A stretch of DNA of 64,000 nt from CAYGYG01 sp964354155 (GTDB taxonomy: Bacteria; Hydrothermota; Tepidihabitantia; SM23-42; CAYGYG01): assembly GCA_964354155.1 (NCBI GenBank), contig CAYGYG010000006.1, positions 1-64,000 on the forward strand, written 5' to 3'. The notes beneath the pieces were generated by a model. The model ran no database searches and was not told where the DNA came from. It was given only the letters and a program-made list of their open reading frames with translations. Below, piece after piece: positions 7,549 to 15,760 of the stretch (position 1 is the stretch's first letter; each line of letters starts with the position of its first letter). The translations under genes were made by a program, and so were the position numbers.

Positions 7549-8516
7549 TTCATCGCCGCGCTGAAGGTGCGGCCTTTCGTGTACCGGTCGATGAGCGGTG
7601 TGACCAGGTTCATCAAGAGAATCGCATAACAGACCCCCTCCGGGTACCCTCCCCAAAGCCGGATGATCATGGTCAGAAGACCGCACCCGACGCCGAAGAT
7701 CCAGCGGCCGATTCTGGTGACCGGTGATGTTACCCAGTCGGTGGCCATGAAGATTGCCCCCAGCATCAGGCCGCCGGAGAAAAGGTGAAACGTCACGGGG
7801 GCCCGCGCCGGCAGGGTCAGGGCCATGATTACCACGGTGCCCAGATACCCAACCACAATACGGTAGTCGATGATCTTGAGGAAAAGAAGAAAGAGGCCTC
7901 CGCACAGCAGGAGCAGCACCGATGTTTCACCCAGACACCCGCCTTTGCGGCCGATGAACAGGTTGATAAGCGTCTCCTGCTGACCGAGCTGCGCCACGGC
8001 CGAGTCGGCGCTAAGGCGCAGCACACCGAGCGGCGTGGCGGCAGTCACGGCATCAAAACCCGAAAGGGTTCCCCCGCGCGGCGCGAGCCAGGCTTTGGTC
8101 ATTATCGTCGGCCATGAGGCCATGAGAAAGGCCCGTCCAGCCAGCGCCGGGTTGACGAAATTGTGACCCAGGCCGCCGAAAAACTGCTTGACGATCAGCA
8201 CGGCAAAGGCCGAGCCGACTAGGGGAATCCAGAAAGGCGCGCCCGGGGGAAGGTTATAAGCGAGCAGGAGCCCGGTGATAACGGCGCTGCCGTCAGCGAC
8301 ACTGATTTTTCTTCCAAACAGCAGGTTGCCGATGACTTCAAAAGCCAGGGCTGAAGCAATGCTGAGGGCGATCAGGACCGCGGCACGGTAGCCAAAGAAG
8401 TAGAGCGAACCAGCCAGGGCCGGCAGCAGTGCGATGATGACGGCACGCATCGCCACCCGCACATCAGATCGACTCCTGATATGGGGTGATGAACCGACGA
8501 GTAACAGGCGGGTCAT
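7545..8516 (-). CDS. rnfD: Rnf complex subunit D, integral membrane flavoprotein
   Basis: A 323-residue RnfD/NqrB-type membrane protein with many hydrophobic segments. Residues 155-163 (DAVTAATPL) match the place where RnfD binds FMN through Thr (here Thr161), and GGLGHNFVNPALAGRA at 114-129 is a family signature. It overlaps rnfC and rnfG by four bases on either side. RnfD is thought to form part of the ion-translocating path. Confidence 0.95.
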   Translation of the reverse strand: MTRLLLVGSSPHIRSRSDVRVAMRAVIIALLPALAGSLYFFGYRAAVLIALSIASALAFEVIGNLLFGRKISVADGSAVITGLLLAYNLPPGAPFWIPLVGSAFAVLIVKQFFGGLGHNFVNPALAGRAFLMASWPTIMTKAWLAPRGGTLSGFDAVTAATPLGVLRLSADSAVAQLGQQETLINLFIGRKGGCLGETSVLLLLCGGLFLLFLKIIDYRIVVGYLGTVVIMALTLPARAPVTFHLFSGGLMLGAIFMATDWVTSPVTRIGRWIFGVGCGLLTMIIRLWGGYPEGVCYAILLMNLVTPLIDRYTKGRTFSAAMK

Positions 8517-9850
8517 CGTGGTGCCGACTCCGTGCGGGCAAGCTCTGCTTTCCCGAAGCGGATATGGTGCACAAGTTTACGCCGGGTCGGACAGACATAG
8601 GCGCAGCAACCGCATTCAATGCAGTCAAAAACCGAATAGTCCCGGGCGGCTTCGAATTTCCGGTGCTCGGCGAAACTGGCCAGTTCGCAGGGGATGAGTC
8701 GGGCCGGGCAGACATCGACGCATCGCGCGCAGCGCACGCAGGGCCCTTCGAGGGCGGTCGATGCTTCGCGGGAGACGATGATTGCGGTGGTTCCTTTGAT
8801 GACCGGCACTTCCTCCGAGTACTGGGCAACGCCCATCATCGGTCCGCCCAGGATGATTTTGGCGTTCTGAGTGATGTACCCGCCGCAGAAGGCGATGACG
8901 TCGATTACCGGGGTACCAAACTTGACCAGGACGTTTTTCGGTTCGCGGATATTGTCGCCGGTTACGGTAATGACACGGTCGGTAAGCGGCTTGCCGAACT
9001 TGACGGCGTGCATGACGGCGAGGGCGGTTGCGACGTTGTGCACGATACAGCCGACATCAAACGGCAGAGAACCGGACAGGACGGTGCGGCCCAGCAAAGT
9101 TTTGATCAGCTGGTTTTCCGAGCCCATCGGGTATCGGGTCGGGACCAGCTTGACCGTGCCTTCGGCAGCTCTGATTTGGTCCTCGAGGCAAGCCGCCGCG
9201 GCCGGTTTGTTTTCTTCGACGGCGATGATGAGGCGGGCCGCGCCCAGCACGCGTTGCATGATCCTGGCGCCTTCAATGATGTCCGCAGTCATCTCAACCA
9301 TGATGCGGTAGTCGGCGGTAAGCATCGGTTCGCATTCACAGCCGTTGACGATCAACGTGTCGATGGGCTTGCCGGCCGGCGGTGACAACTTGACGTGGGT
9401 GGGAAAAGAGCCGCCGCCCTGTCCGGTGATACCGGCCTCGGTGATTACGGCAAGCAGTTCTTCGCCGGACGCTTCGGCCCAGGCGTAGTATCTCTTGAGC
9501 GGTTCGGCGAATTCTCCCTTGCCGTCGTTTTCAATGATGCAGGTCGATCCCGAGCCGAGCTTGGGGTGGGGATGATCTCTGACTCCGACGACGTGCCCGC
9601 TGATCGGGGAATGGACATGGGCCGATATGAATCCCCGGGCTTCCCCGATTCTCGCCCCGACTTTGACACGACTGCCTTTGGCGACGATTGGTTTTGCGGC
9701 CATTCCGGTATGCTGGGAAAACGGTACGTAGGCGATTTTTGGAGCCGGCACCGCTTCGATTGCGGCATCCTTGGTGGACCTCATATCGGGAAGACGAAGG
9801 CCGCCGGGAAAGGTGAAATGCTTAAGAAAATAGAGGTTCTTCAAGAACAC
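8513..9850 (-). CDS. rnfC: Rnf complex subunit C, NADH-binding subunit
   Basis: A 445-residue peripheral subunit that exchanges electrons with NAD(H). It has FPGGLRLPDM at the N-terminus (the family FxGGxHP region), the flavin/NADH-site stretch GQGGGSFPTHVKL followed by NGCECEPML, and two C-terminal ferredoxin clusters (CVRCARCVDVCP, CIECGCCAYVCP). The start is a GTG at 9850 that lies only six bases after the -10 box and has no ribosome site, so translation probably begins at or near the mRNA 5' end. First gene of rnfCDGEAB. Confidence 0.94.
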   Translation of the reverse strand: MFLKNLYFLKHFTFPGGLRLPDMRSTKDAAIEAVPAPKIAYVPFSQHTGMAAKPIVAKGSRVKVGARIGEARGFISAHVHSPISGHVVGVRDHPHPKLGSGSTCIIENDGKGEFAEPLKRYYAWAEASGEELLAVITEAGITGQGGGSFPTHVKLSPPAGKPIDTLIVNGCECEPMLTADYRIMVEMTADIIEGARIMQRVLGAARLIIAVEENKPAAAACLEDQIRAAEGTVKLVPTRYPMGSENQLIKTLLGRTVLSGSLPFDVGCIVHNVATALAVMHAVKFGKPLTDRVITVTGDNIREPKNVLVKFGTPVIDVIAFCGGYITQNAKIILGGPMMGVAQYSEEVPVIKGTTAIIVSREASTALEGPCVRCARCVDVCPARLIPCELASFAEHRKFEAARDYSVFDCIECGCCAYVCPTRRKLVHHIRFGKAELARTESAPR

Positions 9851-9856
9851 AGGGCA

Positions 9857-9884
9857 ATTATACGGAAAATGCCCAAAAAATCAA
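9857..9884 (-). promoter_or_regulatory. Promoter of the rnf operon (leaderless type)
   Basis: Minus strand: TTGATT (9884-9879), 16-bp spacer, TATAAT (9862-9857), then 6 nt to the GTG of rnfC. It lies in the 64-bp gap after the kinase stop codon, so rnf can be expressed independently of the kinase. Confidence 0.8.
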
Positions 9885-9914
9885 TAGGCATCCAGAAAGC
9901 GACCGGCGTGTAAT

Positions 9915-11831
9915 TTACGTCTTGGCAACCGGGAGTCTTATCGTAAAGGTTGTGCCTTTGCCGACAACACTGGCGACTTCGATCTTGCCGCCATGCTTCT
10001 GGATGATACCGTAGCTGATCGCCAGGCCGAGGCCGGTGCCGCGGCCAACCTCTTTGGTTGTGAAGAAAGGTTCGAATATCTTCGACCGGTGCTCGGGCGC
10101 AATACCGCATCCGGTATCCCGGATCGAGACGGCCACGCTGCTGTGATCCTCAGTCAATGCGGTCGTGATCCTCAGCTCGCCCTGTCCATTCATCGCCTCG
10201 GCCGCATTCATGATGATATTGATGAGCACCTGGTGAATCTGGGAAGTATCGACCTCGACCATGGGGAGCTCAGGATCGAGGTCTTTGACGATCTTGATGT
10301 TGAGGAATATCGGTTGGCTATGGAGCATGGCAAGAACGGCATCAATGAGCTTGTTGATTGTGCTGGGCTTGCGTTCCGGTTCAGTCTGTCGCGCAAAATC
10401 GAGCAATCCTTTCACGATCGTACGGCAACGATGGGTCTCCTTGACGATCTTCTCCATGGTGTCGCGGCGCGGGTCATCGGTCGGCATTTTTTCCAGCAGC
10501 ATGTGGCTGTAGAGCAGGATGCCGGAAAGCGGATTATTGATCTCGTGGGCAACGCCCGCCGCGAGTTGGCCGATCATCGCCAACCGTTCGGCTTCGGCGA
10601 TCTTGGCCTGGGCGAATTCCCTGATTTTGGCGTCGCGTTCTTCGACGGAACGGGCCATGAAGTTGAAGACGTCACCGAGTTGGCCGATCTCATCCTTTGT
10701 CTCGACCGCCACTTGGTAGGTGAAGTCGCCCTGGGCAATGTGCTGGGCCGCGGTTGTCAGACGGCCGACCGGGCGGACAATGCTCCCGGAGAGGATGAAT
10801 GACATGAAGACGGCCAGCGCGATACCGATAATCGTGATACTGAGAAAGGTGAGAACGATGTTATTCCTGATGTCGGTGAACTTCTGCTCCAGGATACCGA
10901 CGTAGAGAACGCCAATGATATTGTTGCCGAGACCTCTTATCGGCTCGTAGGCGGTGATGTACCAGGCGTTGACGACGAAGGCCCGTGCGGTCCAGGGAAC
11001 GCCGCGTTCGAGAACGGACTCGTAGACGTCTTTTGCGATCAAAGTCCCGATCGCCCTTGTCCCATCGAGATTCTTGACGTTGGTCGAAATCCTGAGATCC
11101 TTCTGGAAGATGGTTGCGGTGCCAATGTCCTTGCCGCGATATTTCTCATCCTGGAAGACCGTGTTCTTGACCTTGTCAACGATCTCGTAGTTCCGGTTGA
11201 TGAGCTTGCCGCCGTAGATGAAGCCGACGAGATGCTGACGCTCGTCGATGATCGGGGCGGCGGCGGCGATCAGCATGCCGTCCTTTTCCTGGCCGGTTCG
11301 CTGGAACTTAGCCTTGGGGGTGGGCAGGATCTTGATGACGGCCTGTTCGGCGGCCCGGGTGCTTTCAAGCCGGAGAATATCTTGAGAGAGTATCAGGGTT
11401 GAAGCCACCGGCTTGCGGGTCGCAAGCGCCTGCGCGACGACCTGGTTCCCGGCCGCATTGTCACCGTAACGGCCGGGATTCTGAGCCCGGGCCAGGACAA
11501 CGGCATCAACCGTAATGACGTTAAGGATATCGAGATTCTCGCTGGCGAGTACTTTGCCGAGGGTCGTGGTCAAGTAGCGGCGGTCTTTCTTGAGGACTGC
11601 TTCCCGGACGAGGGTTCGCGACGCCGTGAACCGGGTGACGTTCAACACATCCTTGGTCAGTTCGTTGTAGATCTCGCGGGCCGAGTTGAGGTCAGTATTC
11701 ACTTTGTCTTGCGCCTGCTTGATGATGCGGTCGCCGATCAGCCGGACCCCGACAATCGTGCTGACCGTGCCGCTGATCACGATGACGGAAATCAGGCTTA
11801 CAAGGATCTTGGTTCGGAGCAGGAACCTCAT
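9915..11831 (-). CDS. Cache-domain sensor histidine kinase
   Basis: A 638-residue membrane sensor: N-terminal membrane segment (about 8-28), a large extracytoplasmic cache-like region (about 35-320), a second membrane segment (about 325-350), HAMP, then a transmitter with GVAHEINNPL (His429 the phosphoacceptor) and ATPase boxes NIIMNAAEAM, DTGCGI and GTGLGLAI. The transmitter is of the NtrB/AtoS type, whose partners are often sigma-54 activators; no such partner is adjacent. It lies directly upstream of rnfC in the same direction, so control of rnf is possible but unproven. ATG at 11831 is seven bases after the -10 box, with no ribosome site. Confidence 0.9.
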   Translation of the reverse strand: MRFLLRTKILVSLISVIVISGTVSTIVGVRLIGDRIIKQAQDKVNTDLNSAREIYNELTKDVLNVTRFTASRTLVREAVLKKDRRYLTTTLGKVLASENLDILNVITVDAVVLARAQNPGRYGDNAAGNQVVAQALATRKPVASTLILSQDILRLESTRAAEQAVIKILPTPKAKFQRTGQEKDGMLIAAAAPIIDERQHLVGFIYGGKLINRNYEIVDKVKNTVFQDEKYRGKDIGTATIFQKDLRISTNVKNLDGTRAIGTLIAKDVYESVLERGVPWTARAFVVNAWYITAYEPIRGLGNNIIGVLYVGILEQKFTDIRNNIVLTFLSITIIGIALAVFMSFILSGSIVRPVGRLTTAAQHIAQGDFTYQVAVETKDEIGQLGDVFNFMARSVEERDAKIREFAQAKIAEAERLAMIGQLAAGVAHEINNPLSGILLYSHMLLEKMPTDDPRRDTMEKIVKETHRCRTIVKGLLDFARQTEPERKPSTINKLIDAVLAMLHSQPIFLNIKIVKDLDPELPMVEVDTSQIHQVLINIIMNAAEAMNGQGELRITTALTEDHSSVAVSIRDTGCGIAPEHRSKIFEPFFTTKEVGRGTGLGLAISYGIIQKHGGKIEVASVVGKGTTFTIRLPVAKT

Positions 11832-11838
11832 TTCTGTA

Positions 11839-11866
11839 ATGATAACCTAAAAGACCGCGGCGTCAA
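11839..11866 (-). promoter_or_regulatory. Promoter of histidine kinase gene (leaderless type)
   Basis: Minus strand: TTGACG (11866-11861), 16-bp spacer, TATCAT (11844-11839), then 7 nt to the ATG. Confidence 0.75.
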
Positions 11867-11908
11867 GGAGAATGGGGAGAGGCGTCGACCGGAGGCGGGC
11901 ATCGCCAC

Positions 11909-12098
11909 CTAATACAAACGCATCAAGTGCCATGACAGTGTCATTGCGACCAACCGATAGGACGCGAGGCAATCCCCCTTTACTTCCCCCTTTCGTAAAG
12001 GGGGATATAGGGGGATTTGAGATTGCGGAGACTGTTCCGAGCGTAAGCGAGGAATCACGCTCTTCGGAATGACAGTCTAGCTACTGGGTTTGTATTAG
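11909..12098. repeat. MITE-like element with 11-bp terminal inverted repeats
   Basis: CTAATACAAAC at 11909-11919 and its exact reverse complement at 12088-12098 bound a 190-bp non-coding element. Inside are inner inverted words (TGACAGTGTCATTG and AATGACAGT) and a CCCCCTTT..AAAGGGGGATATAGGGGG block at 11986-12027 that recurs at 44868-44908. The right terminal repeat supplies the TAA stop of pbpC. No transposase is encoded. Confidence 0.7.
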
Positions 12099-14308
12099 TA
12101 GACGCGGAATGAGACCGAGTCGGCGCGATTCGCATGCTCCCGGTCAAACACGACCAGCTTATGTTCGCCCGGCACGGGCGGCCAGAGAATTTCAAAAGGG
12201 GAGTGCTTCGTGCCGAGCAGTCGCCCGTCGAGCCGGAACACCACCTCGCTTTGGGGCGACGCCGCCCGGGCGCGCAGCAATATGGCTTGCGTGGCGGTCG
12301 AAACCTGGGGATCGAGTGAATAGAGATCACCATCCTGCGGCTTCAGGATCGCGAGGCGCTTAAGGAGGCGCGGGTCATCGGTCGGAAAATGATGGGCGGA
12401 GCGATCCGGATTTGCACAGGCCGGGCATGAATCATCAGGCGGCGTGCCGGGAATGAAGAGTTCTTCGACAAAGTTGGGGCAGGCGCGGCCGGGAATCTTG
12501 CCGGAGCGGGCACAGATTCGTTGACGGCTTAAGGCGGAGGGTTCCTCAAAGCGGGACGGGTAGGCTTCGCGATGGAGCTCGATCATGATGTCGCGGAACA
12601 GAGGTGCGGCACCGGAAATGCCCGATACGCCTTGCATCGGCGAGCCATCGAAGTTGCCGACCCAGACTCCGACCGAGTACTTTCGGGTGAAACCGATACA
12701 CCAGTTGTCGCGGAAATCCTTTGAGGTCCCGGTCTTGGCCGCGCAGGGGAAAGGAAGGTTTAATGGGCTGTCGTCCCCAAAGGCCTTGAATCGGCTCGCG
12801 TTGTCCGCCAGGATATCGGTAATGATCGCGGCGGCGGCGGTCGAGAAGGCCGGGACGGATCGGGTCGTGGTTGACCGTAGGACTTTGACGTGCGACTTAA
12901 GGCCGTGACGGGCGATCGCGCGATAGGCGTTGACCAGATCAAGCAAGGTTACTTCACCGGCACCGAGGCTCAGGGACAAACCGTAGAAGTGGGTTTCCTT
13001 GGCCAGACTGGTGAAACCTAGCTCGCGGAGGAACTGATGAAAGCGCTGAATACCGATTTTCTCGAGCAGGTAGACGGCGGGCACGTTGAACGAAGAGCCG
13101 AGAGCCTCACGGGCCCGAGTCGGGCCGTGATACCGGTCACCGTAGTTACGGGGCGCGAAGTACGAGCCATCGGGCAGGCGAAACTCAAGGATCGTATCCG
13201 GTATGACGTAACTCGTCGGTATGCCGGACTCGAGCGCGAGGGCGTACAGGAACGGTTTGATGGTTGACCCCGGTTGGCGCAGCGCCAGACATCCATTGAC
13301 CTGGCCTTCACGCTCGTCGTAGTAATTCTTTGAACCTACCATGGCCAAGATCTCGCCGGTTTCAGTGTCGGCGACGAGGATTGCCCCCTGTCCGACGCCA
13401 TACTTTGCAAGCGACGCGAGGGTGGTCGCCAGCAGCTTTTCGAAGTCCTGCTCGAGTTCGAAGTCCAGCGTCGTGGTTATGTCGGCGGTGGTTGAGACAG
13501 CTTCTTGTTCGGCGGCCGCCAAGACGTAGTCGACAAAGTGGGGTGCTTTGAAAACGTAATCACGCGACTGGATGTTAAGCGACTCGGCACGGGCGCAGGC
13601 AAAAGTCAGCGAGTCGATGCGGCGCTCTTCCAGCAATTTCCCCAGGAGCGCTTCCCTGCGGTGGTGAACTTGCCGGGGACTGTTGTACGGATTCAAACAC
13701 GCCGGGGATCGGGGGATTACCGCAAGGATGCATGCCTCGCCGGCGGAAAGGTCGCGCACCGGTTTCCGGAAGTATAGGCTCGAGGCGGCACCGACGCCGT
13801 AGGTCTGGTTGCCGTAGGGGGTACGGTTCAGATAGATCTCGAGGATTCTCTTCTTGGAAAGATGGAGCTCGAGCTTGAAGGCGTAGGCCATTTCAAGAAG
13901 TTTGGACAGGATATTCCGGGTTCGAAGGTTCAGGATCATCTTGGCCACCTGCATGGTGATGGTCGAGCCGCCCGAGATCGTGCGGCCGCGCTTGATGTTC
14001 TGAAACAAGGCGCGGCCCAGGGCGATAGGATCAACACCGTGATGATAGAAGAAGCGCCGGTCTTCTTCGAGGACCGTGGCTTCAATGATGTGGGGCGAAA
14101 TCTGGTCAAGCGGTACCCAGATGCTGGTCTTGTAATCCCGGGACAGTACTTCCCGGAGGACCTGGCCGTTACGGTCCAAAACCCGGAACGACTGAAACGG
14201 AGGATAGAGCTGCGCGCTTGATGGTGGGAGCAGAAAATAGCCGGCCGCGGCGGCCGTCAGCAGCGCCAGCACATACTCGATGCGGAACCTCGGTATTCGG
14301 GGAGTCAC
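12095..14308 (-). CDS. pbpC: Penicillin-binding protein 1C
   Basis: Bifunctional peptidoglycan synthase of the PBP1C class: N-terminal membrane anchor, GT51 transglycosylase (EEDRRFFYHHGVD near residue 82 and GGSTITMQ near 113), then transpeptidase with the STIK active site (Ser348), an SSFN motif and KTGTS, and a C-terminal BiPBP_C-type domain. I place the start at the GTG of 14308 because it lies seven bases after the -10 box; the alternative ATG at 14317 overlaps the -10 itself. The TAA stop is provided by the terminal repeat of the 11909-12098 element. PBP1C often pairs with an alpha-2-macroglobulin, which is found 1.5 kb away here. Confidence 0.93.
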   Translation of the reverse strand: MTPRIPRFRIEYVLALLTAAAAGYFLLPPSSAQLYPPFQSFRVLDRNGQVLREVLSRDYKTSIWVPLDQISPHIIEATVLEEDRRFFYHHGVDPIALGRALFQNIKRGRTISGGSTITMQVAKMILNLRTRNILSKLLEMAYAFKLELHLSKKRILEIYLNRTPYGNQTYGVGAASSLYFRKPVRDLSAGEACILAVIPRSPACLNPYNSPRQVHHRREALLGKLLEERRIDSLTFACARAESLNIQSRDYVFKAPHFVDYVLAAAEQEAVSTTADITTTLDFELEQDFEKLLATTLASLAKYGVGQGAILVADTETGEILAMVGSKNYYDEREGQVNGCLALRQPGSTIKPFLYALALESGIPTSYVIPDTILEFRLPDGSYFAPRNYGDRYHGPTRAREALGSSFNVPAVYLLEKIGIQRFHQFLRELGFTSLAKETHFYGLSLSLGAGEVTLLDLVNAYRAIARHGLKSHVKVLRSTTTRSVPAFSTAAAAIITDILADNASRFKAFGDDSPLNLPFPCAAKTGTSKDFRDNWCIGFTRKYSVGVWVGNFDGSPMQGVSGISGAAPLFRDIMIELHREAYPSRFEEPSALSRQRICARSGKIPGRACPNFVEELFIPGTPPDDSCPACANPDRSAHHFPTDDPRLLKRLAILKPQDGDLYSLDPQVSTATQAILLRARAASPQSEVVFRLDGRLLGTKHSPFEILWPPVPGEHKLVVFDREHANRADSVSFRVY

Positions 14309-14315
14309 CAGGATC

Positions 14316-14343
14316 ATTTTAGCCGATTCATCGGTGGTGTCAA
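14316..14343 (-). promoter_or_regulatory. Promoter of pbpC (leaderless type)
   Basis: Minus strand: TTGACA (14343-14338), 16-bp spacer, TAAAAT (14321-14316), then 7 nt to GTG at 14308. The more upstream ATG lies inside the -10. Confidence 0.78.
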
Positions 14344-14361
14344 GTCTTGCGCCCGATCGGC

Positions 14362-14395
14362 GGCATATAAAATGCCACCCTACGAATGAATCAAG
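14362..14395. repeat. 34-bp repeat shared with 63344-63377
   Basis: Starts GGCATATAAAATGCCACC; the first 15 bases form a small hairpin (GGCAT/ATGCC). The same 34 bases occur at 63344-63377 and the first 23 at 63181-63203. Part of the 230-bp gap between pbpC and arsM, which otherwise holds GATAAATCAGAAAAATCAG words at about 14453-14478 and no clear arsM promoter. Confidence 0.85.
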
Positions 14396-14551
14396 ATTTC
14401 AGCGAAGAGACCGATAAACCAATCCGGCCCGCCCGGGTCTAAACAATAGTACTGATAAATCAGAAAAATCAGATAAATCATGAATGGTCGAAAAGGTGTG
14501 CAAAGCTTGCAAGATGGCGACGGGGGTGCGGTTCGAAGCAAGGAGGAAATG

Positions 14552-15367
14552 ATGAAACAACGAGAGATCAGGAAAGCGGTGAGGACGGCGTATGCCCGGA
14601 CCGTCCAGAAGCAGGCCTCCTGTTGCGGGCCCTCGGCCTCCGGGGGCACCAAAACGGTCTCCGTCGATGCGCTGGGCAAGATGATGGGTTACACCAAGGC
14701 GGACCTGAAAGCAGCGCCCAAAGGGGCGAACCTGGGTCTGGGCTGCGGGAATCCAGTAGCAATTGCCTCATTGCGAAGAGGCGAGAGGGTGCTCGATCTC
14801 GGCTCGGGTGCGGGTTTCGACTGTTTTCTTGCCGCCAAGAAGGTGGGGCCGTCCGGAAGAATTATCGGTGTCGATATGACGCCGGAGATGATCGACCAGG
14901 CGCGGGAAAACGCTGAGCAGGGAGGGTACCGGAATGTCGAGTTCCGGCTCGGCGAGATCGAAAACCTTCCGGCGGCCGACGATTCAGTTGACGTCATTAT
15001 CTCCAACTGCGTCGTGAATCTGTCGGTCGACAAGCAAAGGACGCTCAAGGAAGCATGGCGCGTTTTGAGACGGGGCGGCCGAGTGTCGATTTCAGACTTA
15101 GCACTGGTCAAACCACTGCCGGGGCGGATTCGAAAAAACATCGCGGCTTATGCCGGCTGTATCGGCGGTGCACTACCGGTCGATAAATACAAGAAACTGG
15201 TCCGGGCCGCCGGTTTCAGAAAGGCACGATTTTCGGTCAACCAGCTTTCCGAATGCATCTTCAGTGAAATCCGGGAAGCCTCGGGCAAGGCGAGTACTAA
15301 ATGGCTTTCCGATGTGAAGTCGATCATGGAGAGCGTGGTCAGCGTGAACATCGAAGCCGTGAAGTAG
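14552..15367 (+). CDS. arsM: Arsenite S-adenosylmethyltransferase
   Basis: Transfers methyl groups from SAM to As(III). The 271-residue protein has SAM motif I LDLGSGAGFD (81-90) and the two core cysteines of ArsM in the expected contexts: Cys153 in SNCVVNLS and Cys203 in YAGCIGG. A vicinal Cys pair (Cys24-Cys25, SCCGP) and Cys65 lie upstream. ATG at 14552 has AGGAGG five bases before it; the ATG three bases earlier is too close to that site. It is followed after 33 bp by the AbrB-like gene in the same direction. No arsR, arsB or acr3 is nearby. Confidence 0.9.
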   Translation: MKQREIRKAVRTAYARTVQKQASCCGPSASGGTKTVSVDALGKMMGYTKADLKAAPKGANLGLGCGNPVAIASLRRGERVLDLGSGAGFDCFLAAKKVGPSGRIIGVDMTPEMIDQARENAEQGGYRNVEFRLGEIENLPAADDSVDVIISNCVVNLSVDKQRTLKEAWRVLRRGGRVSISDLALVKPLPGRIRKNIAAYAGCIGGALPVDKYKKLVRAAGFRKARFSVNQLSECIFSEIREASGKASTKWLSDVKSIMESVVSVNIEAVK

Positions 15368-15400
15368 CAGCAGATCCGGAACCGATGCGGAGGCATTCTT

Positions 15401-15676
15401 ATGGCGAAGATCACAGTCAAGAAGTCAGCTTGCGGTTCTTCGGCGAAAGAGGCCGAATGCTGCAGAGTCGAATCAGTTGTAACCGTGGATGAACGCGGTC
15501 AGATGGTGTTGCCGAAGGAATTGAGAAAGAGCGCGGGAATCAGGGCGGGCGACAAACTGGCGGTCATGTCATTGAAAAAGGGCAACGAATTCTGCTGTTT
15601 CCTCATGGTCAAAATCGACGAACTAACCGAGATCGTGAAAGAAAGAATCGGGCCGATGCTCAAGGGCACAATCTAA
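15401..15676 (+). CDS. Cys-rich AbrB/SpoVT-fold protein (HgcAB-associated type)
   Basis: A 91-residue protein with a SpoVT/AbrB DNA-binding core (VVTVDERGQMVLPKELRKSAGI, quoted in part as DERGQMVLPKELRKSAGI) and five cysteines: Cys11, the pair Cys20-Cys21 just before the core, and the pair Cys65-Cys66 inside it. It resembles proteins annotated as HgcAB-associated, though hgcA and hgcB are absent here. GGAGG lies seven bases before the ATG. Being in one unit with arsM and rich in vicinal thiols, it may be a metalloid-responsive regulator; this is inference. Confidence 0.75.
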   Translation: MAKITVKKSACGSSAKEAECCRVESVVTVDERGQMVLPKELRKSAGIRAGDKLAVMSLKKGNEFCCFLMVKIDELTEIVKERIGPMLKGTI

Positions 15677-15760
15677 TTTTTACACTCTTTGCTCACTATC
15701 CGTCCCCTGCCCCTCGTCCTCAGGGGGAAATCCCTCTGGGCTGCAGTCCTAATCTTCCGG

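Noticed and set aside
7549..7905. N-terminal extension of rnfG by about 119 codons
   Set aside because: It overlaps rnfD in another frame and reads as non-coding; the true ATG at 7548 overlaps the rnfD stop as expected for this operon.
8486..9385. 299-codon plus-strand frame opposite rnfC and rnfD
   Set aside because: The opposite strand encodes conserved Rnf motifs throughout; the plus-strand product has no family features.
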